Of a stretch of DNA of 64,000 bases, positions 47,526-59,700 are shown piece by piece. The number at the start of each line of letters is the position of its first letter. Within the stretch, counting starts at the first letter, position 1. This stretch comes from Phylloscopus collybita (taxonomy: Eukaryota > Chordata > Aves > Passeriformes > Phylloscopidae), in assembly GCA_027886175.1 (NCBI GenBank), contig JAJNNQ010000026.1, positions 11,074,001-11,138,000 of the forward strand. Reading direction: 5' to 3'. Made by a program: the position numbers and the translations under genes. The notes beneath the pieces were generated by a model. The model was not told where the DNA came from, made no database searches, and saw only the letters and a list, made by a program, of their open reading frames with translations.

Positions 47526-49829
47526 TTTTCTCATGTTTAATGTGTCTGTGGCAGCTATTTCTTTGTGCAGACTATTTGGTCATTTTACATAATTACACTA
47601 TTGAACTAATTAAACTATCATCCTGAAATCACGTCCTGTGGAAAGCAGTTCACAAAACAAGGCTCAGTGAGGCTTGCACCAAAATGGAACATGTAACCCA
47701 CCTAACATATTGGGGTTTATTTCCTCCCTTTTTCTCACGCTTAAATGTAAAATAAGCATTATACTGAAGGAACCAGGCAAAGGCTAATTTGCCTCATTTG
47801 AATGTGAAAAGGAGCCCACATCCTTCCTGTGCCCTGCAAAGAATGCAGAAAGACTTTACAGAGAAAACAGATGTACTAATATGTATCACTTGTTGGGGGC
47901 AGGGGGAATCCAGGGTGCTGCCATTAAAGCAGTGCTGAACTTGCAAGAAAACAAAAGCACCAGCATACAAAATATAGTTCTGGGAAGCTGACAAGGCTGG
48001 GACTATTTTCTTTTGCTTACATTTATGGTCCTGGCATCTTAAAAACTGCTCTGAAAAAATACATATACAAAAGGAAACATGGAGCCTCATTTTTCAGCTT
48101 CATCTTTGGGGAAGATGGTTAAGTGCCCAAATGCAAACAAAAAGCAGAGGCTCCAACCCAGCTGTAGGGAAATCTCCTGCATTTCAGAGACAATATTGCC
48201 TCACCAGAATACACTACTGACATCATAAACAAAACAAACATAACTTTTGGAAGTATCCCTTGATTTTATTTGTGTTTTAAATACCTCTCTAACACATGAA
48301 TATGAAAGAGTTTGTCCTGTTAGCTCACAAAAAATGCAGAATACGGTGGGGAGTTTTAATGGTGATGGTTTTCCACATGGGAGATAGAGAACAAGTGAAC
48401 TCAGATGTTATTTCTACAGCTATGCAATCCAAGTCAGAGTTCTGTCCTTTCCTAGCCCATCTTCTTTATCCCTCTCCAAGAACTTTGGCATTGAGCAGTC
48501 AGCACGGACTGGTCAGCTTGTGAATCTGCTGGTGTTCATAACTTCCCAAATTCAGCAACTTGCCTGATGCAGATTTGGCCCTGTAGCAGTATAGAGTCTC
48601 TTCCCAGGTTTTAGCTTGCAGACAGGAGGCAGTAGCATGTGGCAATTTATAATTTATTATATACATGTACTATCAGTCCCAGTAATAAATAGGAGAATGC
48701 TTTCAAGTTTTCTCTTAAAAGGCTACCTCAGATTTCCTAAATTAAAAACTGGTTTTCCCAAAGCAGAGAAGTGAAGTGTAGCAGTTACTCAGATTTCTTT
48801 GTTCATCTGAGGAGCATTCATAGGTAGGTGCAGTGCTTAGTGAAGATGTTGTGTTCTTTTCCCTAAATGCCGCACAATGGACATTTTCTAACAGTCTGCA
48901 ACAATGAGGTTCACTTCAGAATTGACATTTCCTGCTTGATCTGCTCTTTGCACCTTTGGAAAGTGTTCTTTATTCACAGGAGTTTTAAATCTATAGCACT
49001 GACGTACAAATATCCGGCTGTGGATAAGACAGGCTCAATAACCTTGAAAAGAGAAATTTTAAGCCCACTTACCTATAACACTTAGATGAACGTGAATGGA
49101 GCACAACAGCTTTTAAGGTGTTTGAGTTACAGTTTAAGTGCTGGCTTGTTTGGTAAGATCAGGGTAAATAAAATCTTGGCCTTGAACTGGTATCTGTGTA
49201 TTGGAACAAACATCTCAATGCAGCACACTGCAGAAGGAAGGAAGCAGAAGAGAAATTAGATCACTTTCCTGCATTATTTCTTGTAAGTGTAGTCTTCTTA
49301 CGTATGGAACACACATTTCCTCTTGTAAAAATATTGTAACAGCCAGCAGTAGCCAAACAACAAATAATCTGCTGTGGCTGAAAACTGGAGTCAGAGGAGC
49401 AGGTTTAGAGAGAAGTGTTGGAAGACTGCATATGATTAGATCTCTCATGCTCTGAAAAGATAGTGGGCATGAACTACATAAAGGCTGCTGCGATTGTCCT
49501 AACAACCACGGCTTTACAATGTGGAAGAAACAATAGACTGACTCTTCATACAAATGGCAGTGTAAAGGTATGAGTGCATTTGGTTCTTGCTTTTTGTTTT
49601 GTATCATCTGTGCATTTAAACAGAACCATGTGGGTATCTTAATCCCCTCTTCTTCATGGGCCTTTATCCTGGAGTGTATGTGCTTTCTTTATCTCTCTCT
49701 ACAGTAATAGGGGTTTGTACCTGTATTCTACACGTTCTCTTACATCACCATGAAGTCCCAGCTGCATGAGCTGCACTAGCTGTGTTTTGTGATAGGAATC
49801 ACAGAGGTGAGAATCCAATTCAGTAACAG
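47526..49829. other. unique AT-rich non-coding sequence
   Basis: No gene recognised. The part at 47590-47630 is rich in TAATTA-like homeodomain motifs. Confidence 0.4.
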
Positions 49830-50762
49830 AACCATTAATCAAAGAATTGTTTGCATTGGAAGAACTTTTAAAGTTCATCTGCTCCAACACTCTTGCCCTG
49901 GACAGGGACACCTGCCACTAGACCAGGTTACTCAAAGCTCCATCCAACCTGACATTAAACATTTCCAGCAACAGGACACCTGCAGCTTCTCTAGGCAGCC
50001 TGTTCCAGTGTCTCACCACCCTCACTGTAAAACATTTCTTCCCATATCCAGTTTAAATCTACTGTTTATCAGTTGAAAACTGAGGTTTAAAAAAAAGTCA
50101 CTACAGATCCTGGTAAAGAGTTTCTCTTCATGTTTCTTATAAACCTCTTTTAAGACTATTCTAAGGTCTTCCTGGAGTATTCTCCATGCTGAACAACCCC
50201 AACTCTCAGCCTGTCTACATAGCAGAGGTGTTCCATCCCTGTGATCATCTTCATGGCCCTCCTTTGGACCTGTTTCAACAAGTTCAAGGTCTAGTGCTAG
50301 GGATCCCAGAGCTGGATGCAGAACTCCTGGTAGGATCTCACAAGAGTGGAGTAAAGGAACAGAATCACCTCCCTTGACATGCTGGCCACACTGCTTTTGA
50401 TGCAGCCCAGGATTCAGCTGGCATTCTGGGCTAGAGTCACACGTTGCCAGCTCATATCCAATTTTTCATCCACCTGTACCCCCAAGTACTTCTCCACAGG
50501 GCTTCTTTCAGTTCCTTTATCCCCTTTATAGTCTGGACAGATGCTGGTGATTACCCTGACCCAGGTGCAGGACCTTGCACGTGGCCTAGTTGAATTTCAC
50601 AAGGTTTGTACAGTCCCACCTCTCAAGCTTGCCAAGGTCCCTCTGGATGACATCCCTTCCCTCCAGCGTGTCAATGGCACTACTCAGCCTGGTGTCATCC
50701 ACAAGCTTGCTGAGGGTGCGCTCGATCTCACTGCCTGTGCCATTAATAAAGATCTTGACCAA
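49830..50762 (-). mobile_element. CR1 LINE, 3' part with end of reverse-transcriptase ORF
   Basis: Minus-oriented CR1 of about 930 bases. The 3' end lies near 49830 ('aatcaaagaattgtttgcattgg'), followed by 'ctccaacactcttgccctggacagggacacctgccactagaccaggtt'-type 3' UTR blocks. At 50586-50760 the minus strand encodes LSKLVDDTRLSSAIDTLEGR then DVIQRDLGKLERWD, a recognisable piece of the CR1 reverse-transcriptase C-terminal region. The copy stops abruptly against a second CR1 in the opposite orientation. Confidence 0.92.
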
Positions 50763-50995
50763 GGTAGGCTTAGATGAGATATGAAGAAGAAATTCTTTAC
50801 TGTGAGGGTGGTGAGGCACTGGAACAGGTTGCTTGGAGAAGTTGTGGATGCCCTGTCCCTGAAGTGTTCAAGGCAAAGATGGGTGCGGTTTTGAGTAACC
50901 TGGTCGAGTTAAAGGTGTCCCTGCCCTTGGCAAGATGTTGGAACAAGATGGTCTTTAAGGTCCCTTCCAATCCAAACCACCCCATGATTTTATGA
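50763..50995 (+). mobile_element. CR1 LINE, 3' end fragment, opposed to its neighbour
   Basis: Plus-oriented CR1 3' end. It begins with 'taggcttagatgagatatgaagaagaaattctttac' and continues with 'gaggcactggaacaggttgc' and 'aaggtcccttccaatccaaacca', ending at about 50995 near 'gattttatgac'. Its left edge directly meets the 5' edge of the minus-oriented CR1, so the two form a divergent pair. Their shared 3' UTR portions (about 49830-50070 and 50764-50995) make a widely spaced inverted repeat. Confidence 0.92.
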
Positions 50996-53324
50996 CTAAA
51001 TTGTTTATAATTCCTGATGATTGGTGGCCTTAAAATCCTTATTGCCTGAACCTTGTGATGGTTATGCGGGTCCCAACGTAGAGTAAAAGATTCTGCGGCT
51101 TCTGATGCTCAGCCAAACTGTGGACCACAACTTGTGGCTGCCTTCTGGGGGCAGGTCACATAAAGGGCAGTAGACAAAGGACAAAAGCCTGCTTTTTACT
51201 TTGTGTAGGGGTGGTTTAATGTTCCACATCAAGTAGCTTCAGTGGCTGTCACACATGATCACTCTTCTCTCAAACCACACTTCCTACGGACATTAAAAAT
51301 GGTAATCTTTATCTGTCTCTCAGTCGTGGTCAGATAACAGATGCAGGCTTTTATTGTGGTAGAGTGACCCACACAAGTAGCTGCAGAAGAGCAAAGTGAG
51401 AATCCTCACAAGACTTTCTCTTCCTGGAAACACTCCAGGCACACAGAAAGGGGAAGCCTTAAGTATCTCATCTGGTTTTTGCATTATACCATTGCAGACA
51501 ATCTTTCTGTATCGCTTGATGGGGGAGGAGCTGGAGGACTGGGAGAAGAGAAAAACTGTAAATAGTAGAGCTGGAAGCCTTTCTTAGGAGAGGAAGTAAA
51601 AGAGAGAGGAGGAAATGAGCTTGGAATCTGCTTTTTTGTTTGGTTTTTATTGTATAAAGTCGAGGGACCAGCCACGTTCAACCCTGGTATTTTCCCTGGT
51701 GAATTCTGAAAAACTGTATCATTGATGTGTGGGTCTTCCTCTTTTTTACTCATTTTCCTTATTTCAGGAGCAGCACCACCAGGTGAAGAAAATCTTTAGC
51801 TTAGTCTTTTATTCTCAGGATAGATGTGGCATCCCTGATCTGGTTTCCTACCATAACTCATCTTTCCCATGGAAAAAAAAAAAAAATTAAAAATCCCAGC
51901 TTCTCTTCTTGCTGTCCCTGTGCAGAAAAAAGTCAGTTGTTGCCTCAATGTTCTCTGACTTCAAACTACGCAGTTTCATAGCGTGCTAGAGCTTAGATAT
52001 TTAAGTGAGGGGCAAGATGTATTCCTGACAATTATATTGAAAGCAGGTCCCTGCAGCTCCCTAAATTTTAGAGGCATGTGAGAAAGGGAAGAAGAGTGGT
52101 TTACATTAAGTTGAGGGAACTATGCTAGGAACTCTTTTGCATGTACTGTGGCCTTAAAGGACTGCATTAGGCTGTTCCTGGGGGTTTAAATTAATATCTT
52201 CTCTAGGACAGATGTTTTGGGCATGTTACGTGCAAGGAGCCAATTATATACACAAGTCATCTAAATTTAAGCTATAAATGAAATGCTGTGTATACATCTA
52301 CATTTTGTAAACATTTAGAAACGTTTATCTTGGTTCTCCCTTTCTTAGACAGCATGTATCAGTATTGCTGCTGGGAGGTGGGCATGTGTTTGGCTGGGGT
52401 TTGGGTTGTGCTTTGTTTCCTCTCATTGTTTTCTTCAGTGAGGAAAGGAGATTGGATAAAACTCTTTTCTGGTCTCTGTTGACATCAGCACATTCGATCT
52501 GCCCGCGTCCAAAAGAATTATGTCAAAGCAATTGCCTGCATTTGTTTCTTAGCGTGCTCTCCAGCAGCACTGTCGCTTGAGGGTCAGACTGGAATACATT
52601 AAACTGGAATTGGGGCAGAAACTGCAGCCAGCCTCAGGTCAATGATGCCTCTTGAGATTTGTGAAAGTGACACTTCTGGGGTTCATTGCATTAAATTCCA
52701 TAGCATTTCTGTGTCTAGTCTGGGTGAATTACAAAGGCAGATGGGATGGTTAGTTTCACATTCTCCCATTTAATTCTGTGTCTGTGTGTCTAGAATAAAA
52801 GGAAAAGCCTTACATCTGATTTATTTTGGAATATTTCAGAATTTATTTTTTTTTAAATCCATGTATTAAAGCTCTTTGCTTCTATGTAGTTTTTATCATT
52901 TATAGTTAGGACAATTATCACAGTTTCTTCATCTATAAAATTCTATTTCTGGAGTCTGGCCTATGCGATCCTTGATACATCTTTTAACTTTTAATAAGCC
53001 TTTACAAGGTTTAAAAACACAGTTGCATGTGTGCTTAACATCCTCATGCTGTAGGATGTAGCTGGGGTTGTGCCAGAGGAAGAGGGGGAGAAAATCCATC
53101 CAGGAGGACAAAAAGTACAGAGACACAAATTCAAACTGTACTTTTGCAGGCTCTGATTCATCTTTTATTAGTAGCTCTGAAACCTTGTCCTTGATCAGCT
53201 TTCCCTAAAGTTCTGCTCTCTTAGTGACTAAAGAGTTGCCAATCACAGTTTTGAGTTTTGAGAACTGTTGGTAGGAATGCTGGGCATAGCAGAGCTGAAG
53301 TGGTTGGGATGTGTGTAATTGCAT

Positions 53325-53352
53325 GTACACATACACATACACACACACCACA
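53325..53352. repeat. (CA)n/(CATA)n microsatellite
   Basis: Short CA-rich tract, ACACATACACATACACACACACC.. in type, followed by unique sequence. Confidence 0.85.
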
Positions 53353-54848
53353 CTTGGACAGGCCTTTTTACTCCCTAAAAATTTTACAGACTTTCTTGCT
53401 GGGATTCACTCTGCAGAGGCTTTCTACTACATGTTTACTGAAGCCAGGATGTTTCTTTTATGTTTGCAACATATGACCAACATTTTACTATGCTGTGCAT
53501 GCTGTGTCTTAGCAGGCATCACTTACTGAGCGTAAACCAAAAGTTTGAAAAACACATTTTTTCCACCTGTTGAACATAAAAATAACTGTAGAACCATAAT
53601 TAAACCTAATTAGATGTTTGTATGAAATAACGCCTTCTAAATCTCTGGAGTGGCATATGTGAACTAGTCCTGAGCTCAAGTAATTGAGATTATTTTGTCT
53701 GTTTTATTTGCAGAATTTACACTGCAGCATTCAGTCATAAATGGGTTCATTCCAGAAGCTTAAAATGAGATGATGCCAGCCACTGGCACAAATCAAACAC
53801 TTCCAGCTTTCCCACTCCTGCACATTTGATAGGATTAATACTTTCTGGCCAAAGGCCCAGGTTAAGACAGACAGCATGCAGAAAAGCTTGTGCTCCCTCC
53901 TTAAAAAACACCAAATTTAAATATTGGCAGGCTGTGAGATTAAGCAAATTCAGTCACCAGGGCCCCACAGCCGAACACATGGTCCTCAGGATCCCAAATG
54001 CCCAACCCCGGCCTTGGAACAGGTAGCCAGAAGCTTTCTTGGCAGCACCCAGTTCCCTCGGCATGCAGGAAGGGGAGGAGAAGACACGTAGATGTCCTGA
54101 GTGACCTGGGAGGTTTTTGCAGAAGGAGTACTCATACCCATTCATTCTGTTTAATGGATCTAACTTGTTTTCCTGAAGAACATAGCTTGTCTACCAGTTC
54201 ATCCTAAAAGGGTGAATATGGGAGAGAAAATACCTGTGAGGTATGGAGAATTCTTTTCCACAGCATAATTCTCTGAGGTCACCTTCTGTGGGCGGGGGGT
54301 GCTGGGATGAGAGCCCAGCCAGATCCCTGGGACAAGGTCCCAATGGCATGCAGCAGATGAAGTGAATTGCTGAAACAAGGAGCCACCAGTGCTTTCTCAG
54401 CGGCAGAGCCATAACAACAGCCATCAATTTCCTAAAAGTGGTTTCCTTGGCATCTCAGTGTGAGGAACTTTGTACCGTGAGGTTTTGTGTATTCCAAGTG
54501 CTGGGAATTGAGAGAGGCTGCCTGCAGATCCTGCAGAAGATGGACAGTTGGGTATCATCCATACTTAGATGGCACTTCATCCTTGAAAGCCTGGGGTTTC
54601 CCAGGAGATGTTTTGTAAGCTGTGAGCAGGAAGGCTGCCAGGATTAATACCCTTCAAGGAGAAGGAGAGTTTCTTGGTGGCAGCACAAAGCACAGTGTGA
54701 TTCAGTGACCACTCAGCTCACCTGCAGGAACTCCTGCTTTGTAATAATTAACCCAAACCATGTGGGCGTGGGTGCTTTTTGAATCAAGCATGGTTATTTT
54801 CCCAACTTTGCAGAGGTAGGCAGTACCTCATAACCTGTGGTGCAAAGG

Positions 54849-54869
54849 GTTAATTACTGGTTAATTGCC
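54849..54869. promoter_or_regulatory. paired GTTAATT motifs, one helical turn apart
   Basis: GTTAATTACTG is followed at once by GTTAATTGCC, placing two HNF1-like or homeodomain half-sites 11 bases apart on the same face of the helix. GTTAAT is the known HNF1 half-site. A functional site here is inference only. Confidence 0.25.
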
Positions 54870-55429
54870 TATAACACATCATTGCTGAACTAGCAGAACA
54901 AACTGGACTGTCCACAATCAGGATTGGAATAATTTTCAGTCCTGATGCAATTTCTAACTTTGCTAGATCAGAGCCTGCTGTTGTCAAATTTATTCAGTGT
55001 AATACTGCTATACTATGAACAAAATAGCAAAATTCCCTGTTAGATTTTTGTTTATAACAAAGCCTCCTGTAGCCCAGTGCTTTCAGTTATTTAATTTCTC
55101 TTTCCTGAACACTCTTCCAGTTTTTCCAACAGTTTTTTTGGAAAACGGAGCAGCAGAGCCTGATATGTTATTCATGGAGCAGAGGAATGAGAACCAAATA
55201 CAGGGTCACTGTAACCTACCTACTCATCTTCTGATTTTCATTTGTTTGTACAGCTGAGGCTCACATTAGCCCTTTTGGCCACAGCCTTGCGTGGGGAATT
55301 CATGTCGAGCTGACTGCTTCCCAGGACCCCGGGTCTCATATTCAGTCTCTGCTTTGGAGGATAGAGTCCTCTCTCTCCCTCTCATCCTGTAAGTATGGCC
55401 TGTCTTCTTCATTCTAATAAGGTGATTTT

Positions 55430-56760
55430 GTACTTGGCCATATTAACACCTGAACTGGCTTCTCCCATCTTTCTACAGACCCCAGTTGCTCTGTGTCAGG
55501 CTTGTTCTTTCGTGGTTTGTTTTCTGCTGTTCCCAGTCTTGTGTCTATCCACAATGACTTAATCCAGGTCACTGATAAGGCTACTAAATAGCAAAGGGAT
55601 GATCACCAATGTCTGTGCAACCCAACAGGAACCCATTTTGTTTGCTAATAAATTAGCAAACCATTTGTTTGCTAATAAATAGTTTCCCATTTACAGTTAT
55701 GCTTAGGTTTCCTTAATTTATCAGCTTTTTAATACTTCTAATATGATTGTGGACTCAAAAGTGACTTCAAGTATAAAATAGGTTTAAGGTTTTAGCCTGA
55801 TCTTGTATGGTGCTGTCCAGTACTGCTCTCCATGTACAGATGGAGACACTCCATATAGGCTTCAAAGCCTTCATAAAGATACTCTACAGAACAAGTCAAA
55901 AGACTTAGATTTGTAATACTGTTAACAATGCTGCCTCCATCAAGTGAACTTGTAATTTTTGCAGGAAATTACATCAAATTAGTTTGACAGGATCTATTTT
56001 CCTTAAAGCCAAGTTAATTGACTTTAATTACAGAGCTTTCAAAAAAGTTATTAATTGAGGCCCATGTTGGTTGTTCTATCCCCTGCAAAATACTGGAAAC
56101 TCATCCAGTTGGCCTGTAATTACGTTTTACTCTTCTCAAATAGTAGCCCAGTATGAGCCTTCTTCCTGTCCTTGGTCCTTCCCCAGGGGCCAAGAGCTGC
56201 TTTAGATGCAGTAGCAGCTCCAAAGCTACCTCTGTAAACCTTCTGAGACAAGTTTATTTCTAGCAACCAATCTGAATCACCCAGAATCGTTTATCTGCTG
56301 CTTAACATGCCCTCTCCAGGGGCTGCTGTGGTGGGAAGCTATTTCATTATCATCATCATAAACAGATCATCCAGCCTTTTACCTGCGTGCTAACCGGAAA
56401 CATTTACTGAATAACTTCTGCTGCTGTCATATTGCTATGAAGGATTCTACAGTTTTTATTGTTCAGGATTCATCCTTCATAATCTGCTTAGAAAAATTGA
56501 AAATGTATTTCTGATTTTATGTGCCTTTTTTTTCTAGTATATTTTTGATTCCTCTATATAATCTTTATTTTAGCTTTTTTTTGCTTCTTATTATCTCTTC
56601 CTCTTTCCCCTTTCATGTACCAGTTTTCTGTATAACATTTTATATGTTTTTTCACTTCCCTGGTAAACCCAGCTGTTGGGTTTTTTTAATTGTGTGTTAT
56701 TTTTATCTAGCCCATTTCCATGGTTGTAACACTGTAGGCATTTAGGAAATGTCTTAAACT
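55430..56760 (-). mobile_element. ancient L3/CR1-like LINE fragment
   Basis: Strongly diverged, but the plus strand carries recognisable reverse-complement blocks of the older L3/CR1 group: 'ttttgtacttggccatattaa', 'atccaggtcactgataaggctactaaatag' near 55565, 'ggaaattacatcaaattagtttgacaggatctattttccttaaagcc' at about 55962-56008, and 'gttggcctgtaattac' near 56110. These correspond to the RT-region motifs of L3 elements (lag in 'gatcattgataaa..ttaaatag' and 'ggttagtttggcatgatct'). The portion after 56150 is uncertain and may be unrelated. The small hairpin TTTGCTAAT/ATTAGCAAA and a 28-base-spaced duplication lie inside at 55634-55680. Confidence 0.5.
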
Positions 56761-59700
56761 GTTTGCAGATGTCAGCAACTTTCTGTCTGTTCTGCCTTCA
56801 GCCTGATTTGACTCCCATTTGCTCTAGTTCTGTGAAACTGCTTCTCAGAAAGCATACACTAGGATTTTAATTTATGTATCTATAAAGAGAGTACACTCAC
56901 ATATTGTATAAAATTCTGGTCTGGATTTGATTGCAGACAACGTTAGCTATTTGCGCAGGAAGTGTTGGTCCTTTTCAGTCTAAACAACCATAATCTGCTG
57001 GTTGGTGACCCTTTCCTCTCCACTGAGACAAAGTCTTGGGCAGGGATGCTCTGGCTCCTGTGCTCTGGCTCCTCACAAATGACTCAGAGGCAGTTCAGGT
57101 GTAGCTACATCACTCGACCAGTGGTGAGTTGTGCTTGTGCCAGCACTGCAGCTCCTGCCCATTGCAGCCCCTGCTGGGGAAGCCAGTGGGTCCTGCTGCA
57201 CCTGGGGTGGGTGCTTGTGTGACCACCATGGGGTTTGGCTTGTGTGAGGTGGGGTTCAGCTCTACACCTTGTGGTGTTTGTGCTGGGAACTGCTCCTACC
57301 CCCTTTGCTGCTGCAGTGTTGTAGATGACTCATGTAGCTAAGTGGCAAGAGCTTAATTTCACAGGGTTAGGAAGGCCAATCCCTTTTTGAATTTAGGGGT
57401 TAGTAACTTGTCATTTATAGCCCATTGGAAAGTACAGGCCTGTGTTACTGCTAGTGACATAATGTCTCTAGAGTAACACAAGAGGGGATTTTGTACTTCT
57501 TATATGTAAGTGTTGAAGAAGCTCATCATCCCTGTAACTCTCCAAGATTATTTATTTCCAAGTTGTCAGTCACTCAGATGTCATTTGTGACACATACAGC
57601 CTGGCACTACCCTCTCCCATTTGGATTTTTTAAATTGGCTACAGCTGTTTCTGTTAATAATATAATAGTCTAAATATAGCTATTATTTTTCAAGAGTACC
57701 ATTTTGCATTGCTACTTTATAGGCAGAGGGTTTATCCACTTTTTCCAGAATCCTGTAATTAGCATGTAAGCAACAGAAAAGGGTCATCTTGTCACAGCCT
57801 TTGCTTTGGTTGATCTTCTCCTCGATACCATGGTTTGCATTGAATGTGCTTCTGGTTGCTTATTTGACCTGACTCTCCCAGCCAGCCTGGTTTAGAGTGT
57901 CAATTCCCTATCAAGAGGTCCTTTTCCCTTTACAACAAAATCCACAAATCTGACATGTGTCCCCTGTGCTGTGGGGACAGCACACTTGCTAATTTCAGTG
58001 GCTTTCAGTTTTTTGTCTCTTTGTGCTAGGAAACAGGGAGGAACTCCAGACAAGATCTCCAGATCTCCTGAGTTGTCAAGAGTTCTGAGGTCTATCACAG
58101 AACAGTCATTTTCAGTGAAACCCTCCCTGTCTGCTCCAGATTATCATCCAGTTTTGCCTTTTTGTTTTAAATACACAGAAATAGAGAAGCCTCTGTGGAC
58201 TCTTCCTTACACACTGAGGGTGTAGAATATACCTTTGGTCAGCTGGGTTCAGCTTTCATTGCTCTGTCCCTTCAAACCTGCCCCTGCCTTCTTGCTACAG
58301 TGGCAGAGTGAGAAACAAAGGTGGTCTTGGTCTTGATGCTTTGGGAGCACTGTTCAGCAATAACTTAAATGTGGGTGAGTTATCAACGTTGGTTTGGTCA
58401 CAAAGCAAAAGCACACACAGCAGGGTTTGGGATGCTGTGGAGAAACTGAACCCCATCCAGACACACTAAACTTACCTAAGGTGTCAGGTTAGCAGTAAGC
58501 TGCTGCCATACAGTGAAACCACAGTCACAACAGCTGGGTTTGACAGAATGGGTCTCACTAGAGAACTTTCCTGTGGGTGTGTGAGCATAGGCAGAGTTTC
58601 TGTGTGTCCCCATTACTGGTGTGGTCAGTACCTTCAGCACTCACTGCCCCTCATCACAATGTGGTTGCCACCCAGTTTGGGGTCTCCGCCTGTCAGCATC
58701 TTTGCTGTTGTAGATGAAACCAGCTACGATGATGCTGAGAAAGCTGGGGGTTTCTTTGTGGGCTGGCCACAGGCAAATACATGCTTGTGTTTAGGAAGAG
58801 GAGTGTTTTTTCCCCCAGTGTAACTGAACAAATAAGGGATTTAAATAACTCTATTAAAATGTTAGCATTTTAATTCTAGTAGCATTCTAGTAGCAACCTA
58901 GAAGAAATGAGAGCCCCTTTAGGAGGGAATGGTGTCTGGCAGGGTTTCAAAGTAAGTCCCCTGATTTTAGATTCAGTTTGCTCCCTTTTTCTTGCTGTCA
59001 CATCCTCCAGGTTCTTCAGTCACAAAACAGAAATCAGACAAGGCAGAGAAGGGGTTAGTTTCATTCCTGCATGGGCAAAGGGGGATGGGGAGGAGCAGTG
59101 AGGAGTCTTTTTGAGAGAAAATCTTTTTTATGCCTCTTTCATAGTCCACAGTGTCAAACAGGCAGAATTTCTTTACTGTGGCCTTCCCCTTTCCCCCCTT
59201 CCTTCCCTGCCCATCCTGATTCACATTTGGCACTCCGCTCCGTGCCGCTCCCATACTGTGGGTCAGATGAACACCCATTAATCCTGGGTAGAATCTAAAA
59301 ATAACAATTGAAATTTTTAAAAAATCAGAACAGTGTGAATCAACCTGCAATCATCTCTCTGTTCTCCTAATGGGAGAAAAGAAAGAGGAAATCAGTGGAG
59401 ACACTGTTTTATTTCTTCTCTTTCCAAGACAAAATTATTCTGGCATTTGCAGCAGTTGTTCTCTTACTATAGGTTTTCTAATTTACACACTTCAAAAGCA
59501 CTTTAAAATTTAGGTGCATTAGCTCAAAATGCTTATGCAGACCATCCACCCGCTTCTCTCTGCTCATGAATAGAGCTGCCACAAGCAGCCTGATGAAGGA
59601 GGAATGTAGCTCAAAACCACACCATTGAATTTACATGCTGTTTTCGCAGAACCAGGGATAGAGCCATCCTTTGCAGGGGTTAACTATAGAGTAAGCGGTG

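Larger units (their letters stand above)
50996..55429. other. unique non-coding sequence
   Basis: About 4.4 kb with no recognised gene. Notable only for A-runs near 51870, a CA tract at 53325-53352 and a paired GTTAATT motif at 54849-54869. Confidence 0.4.
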
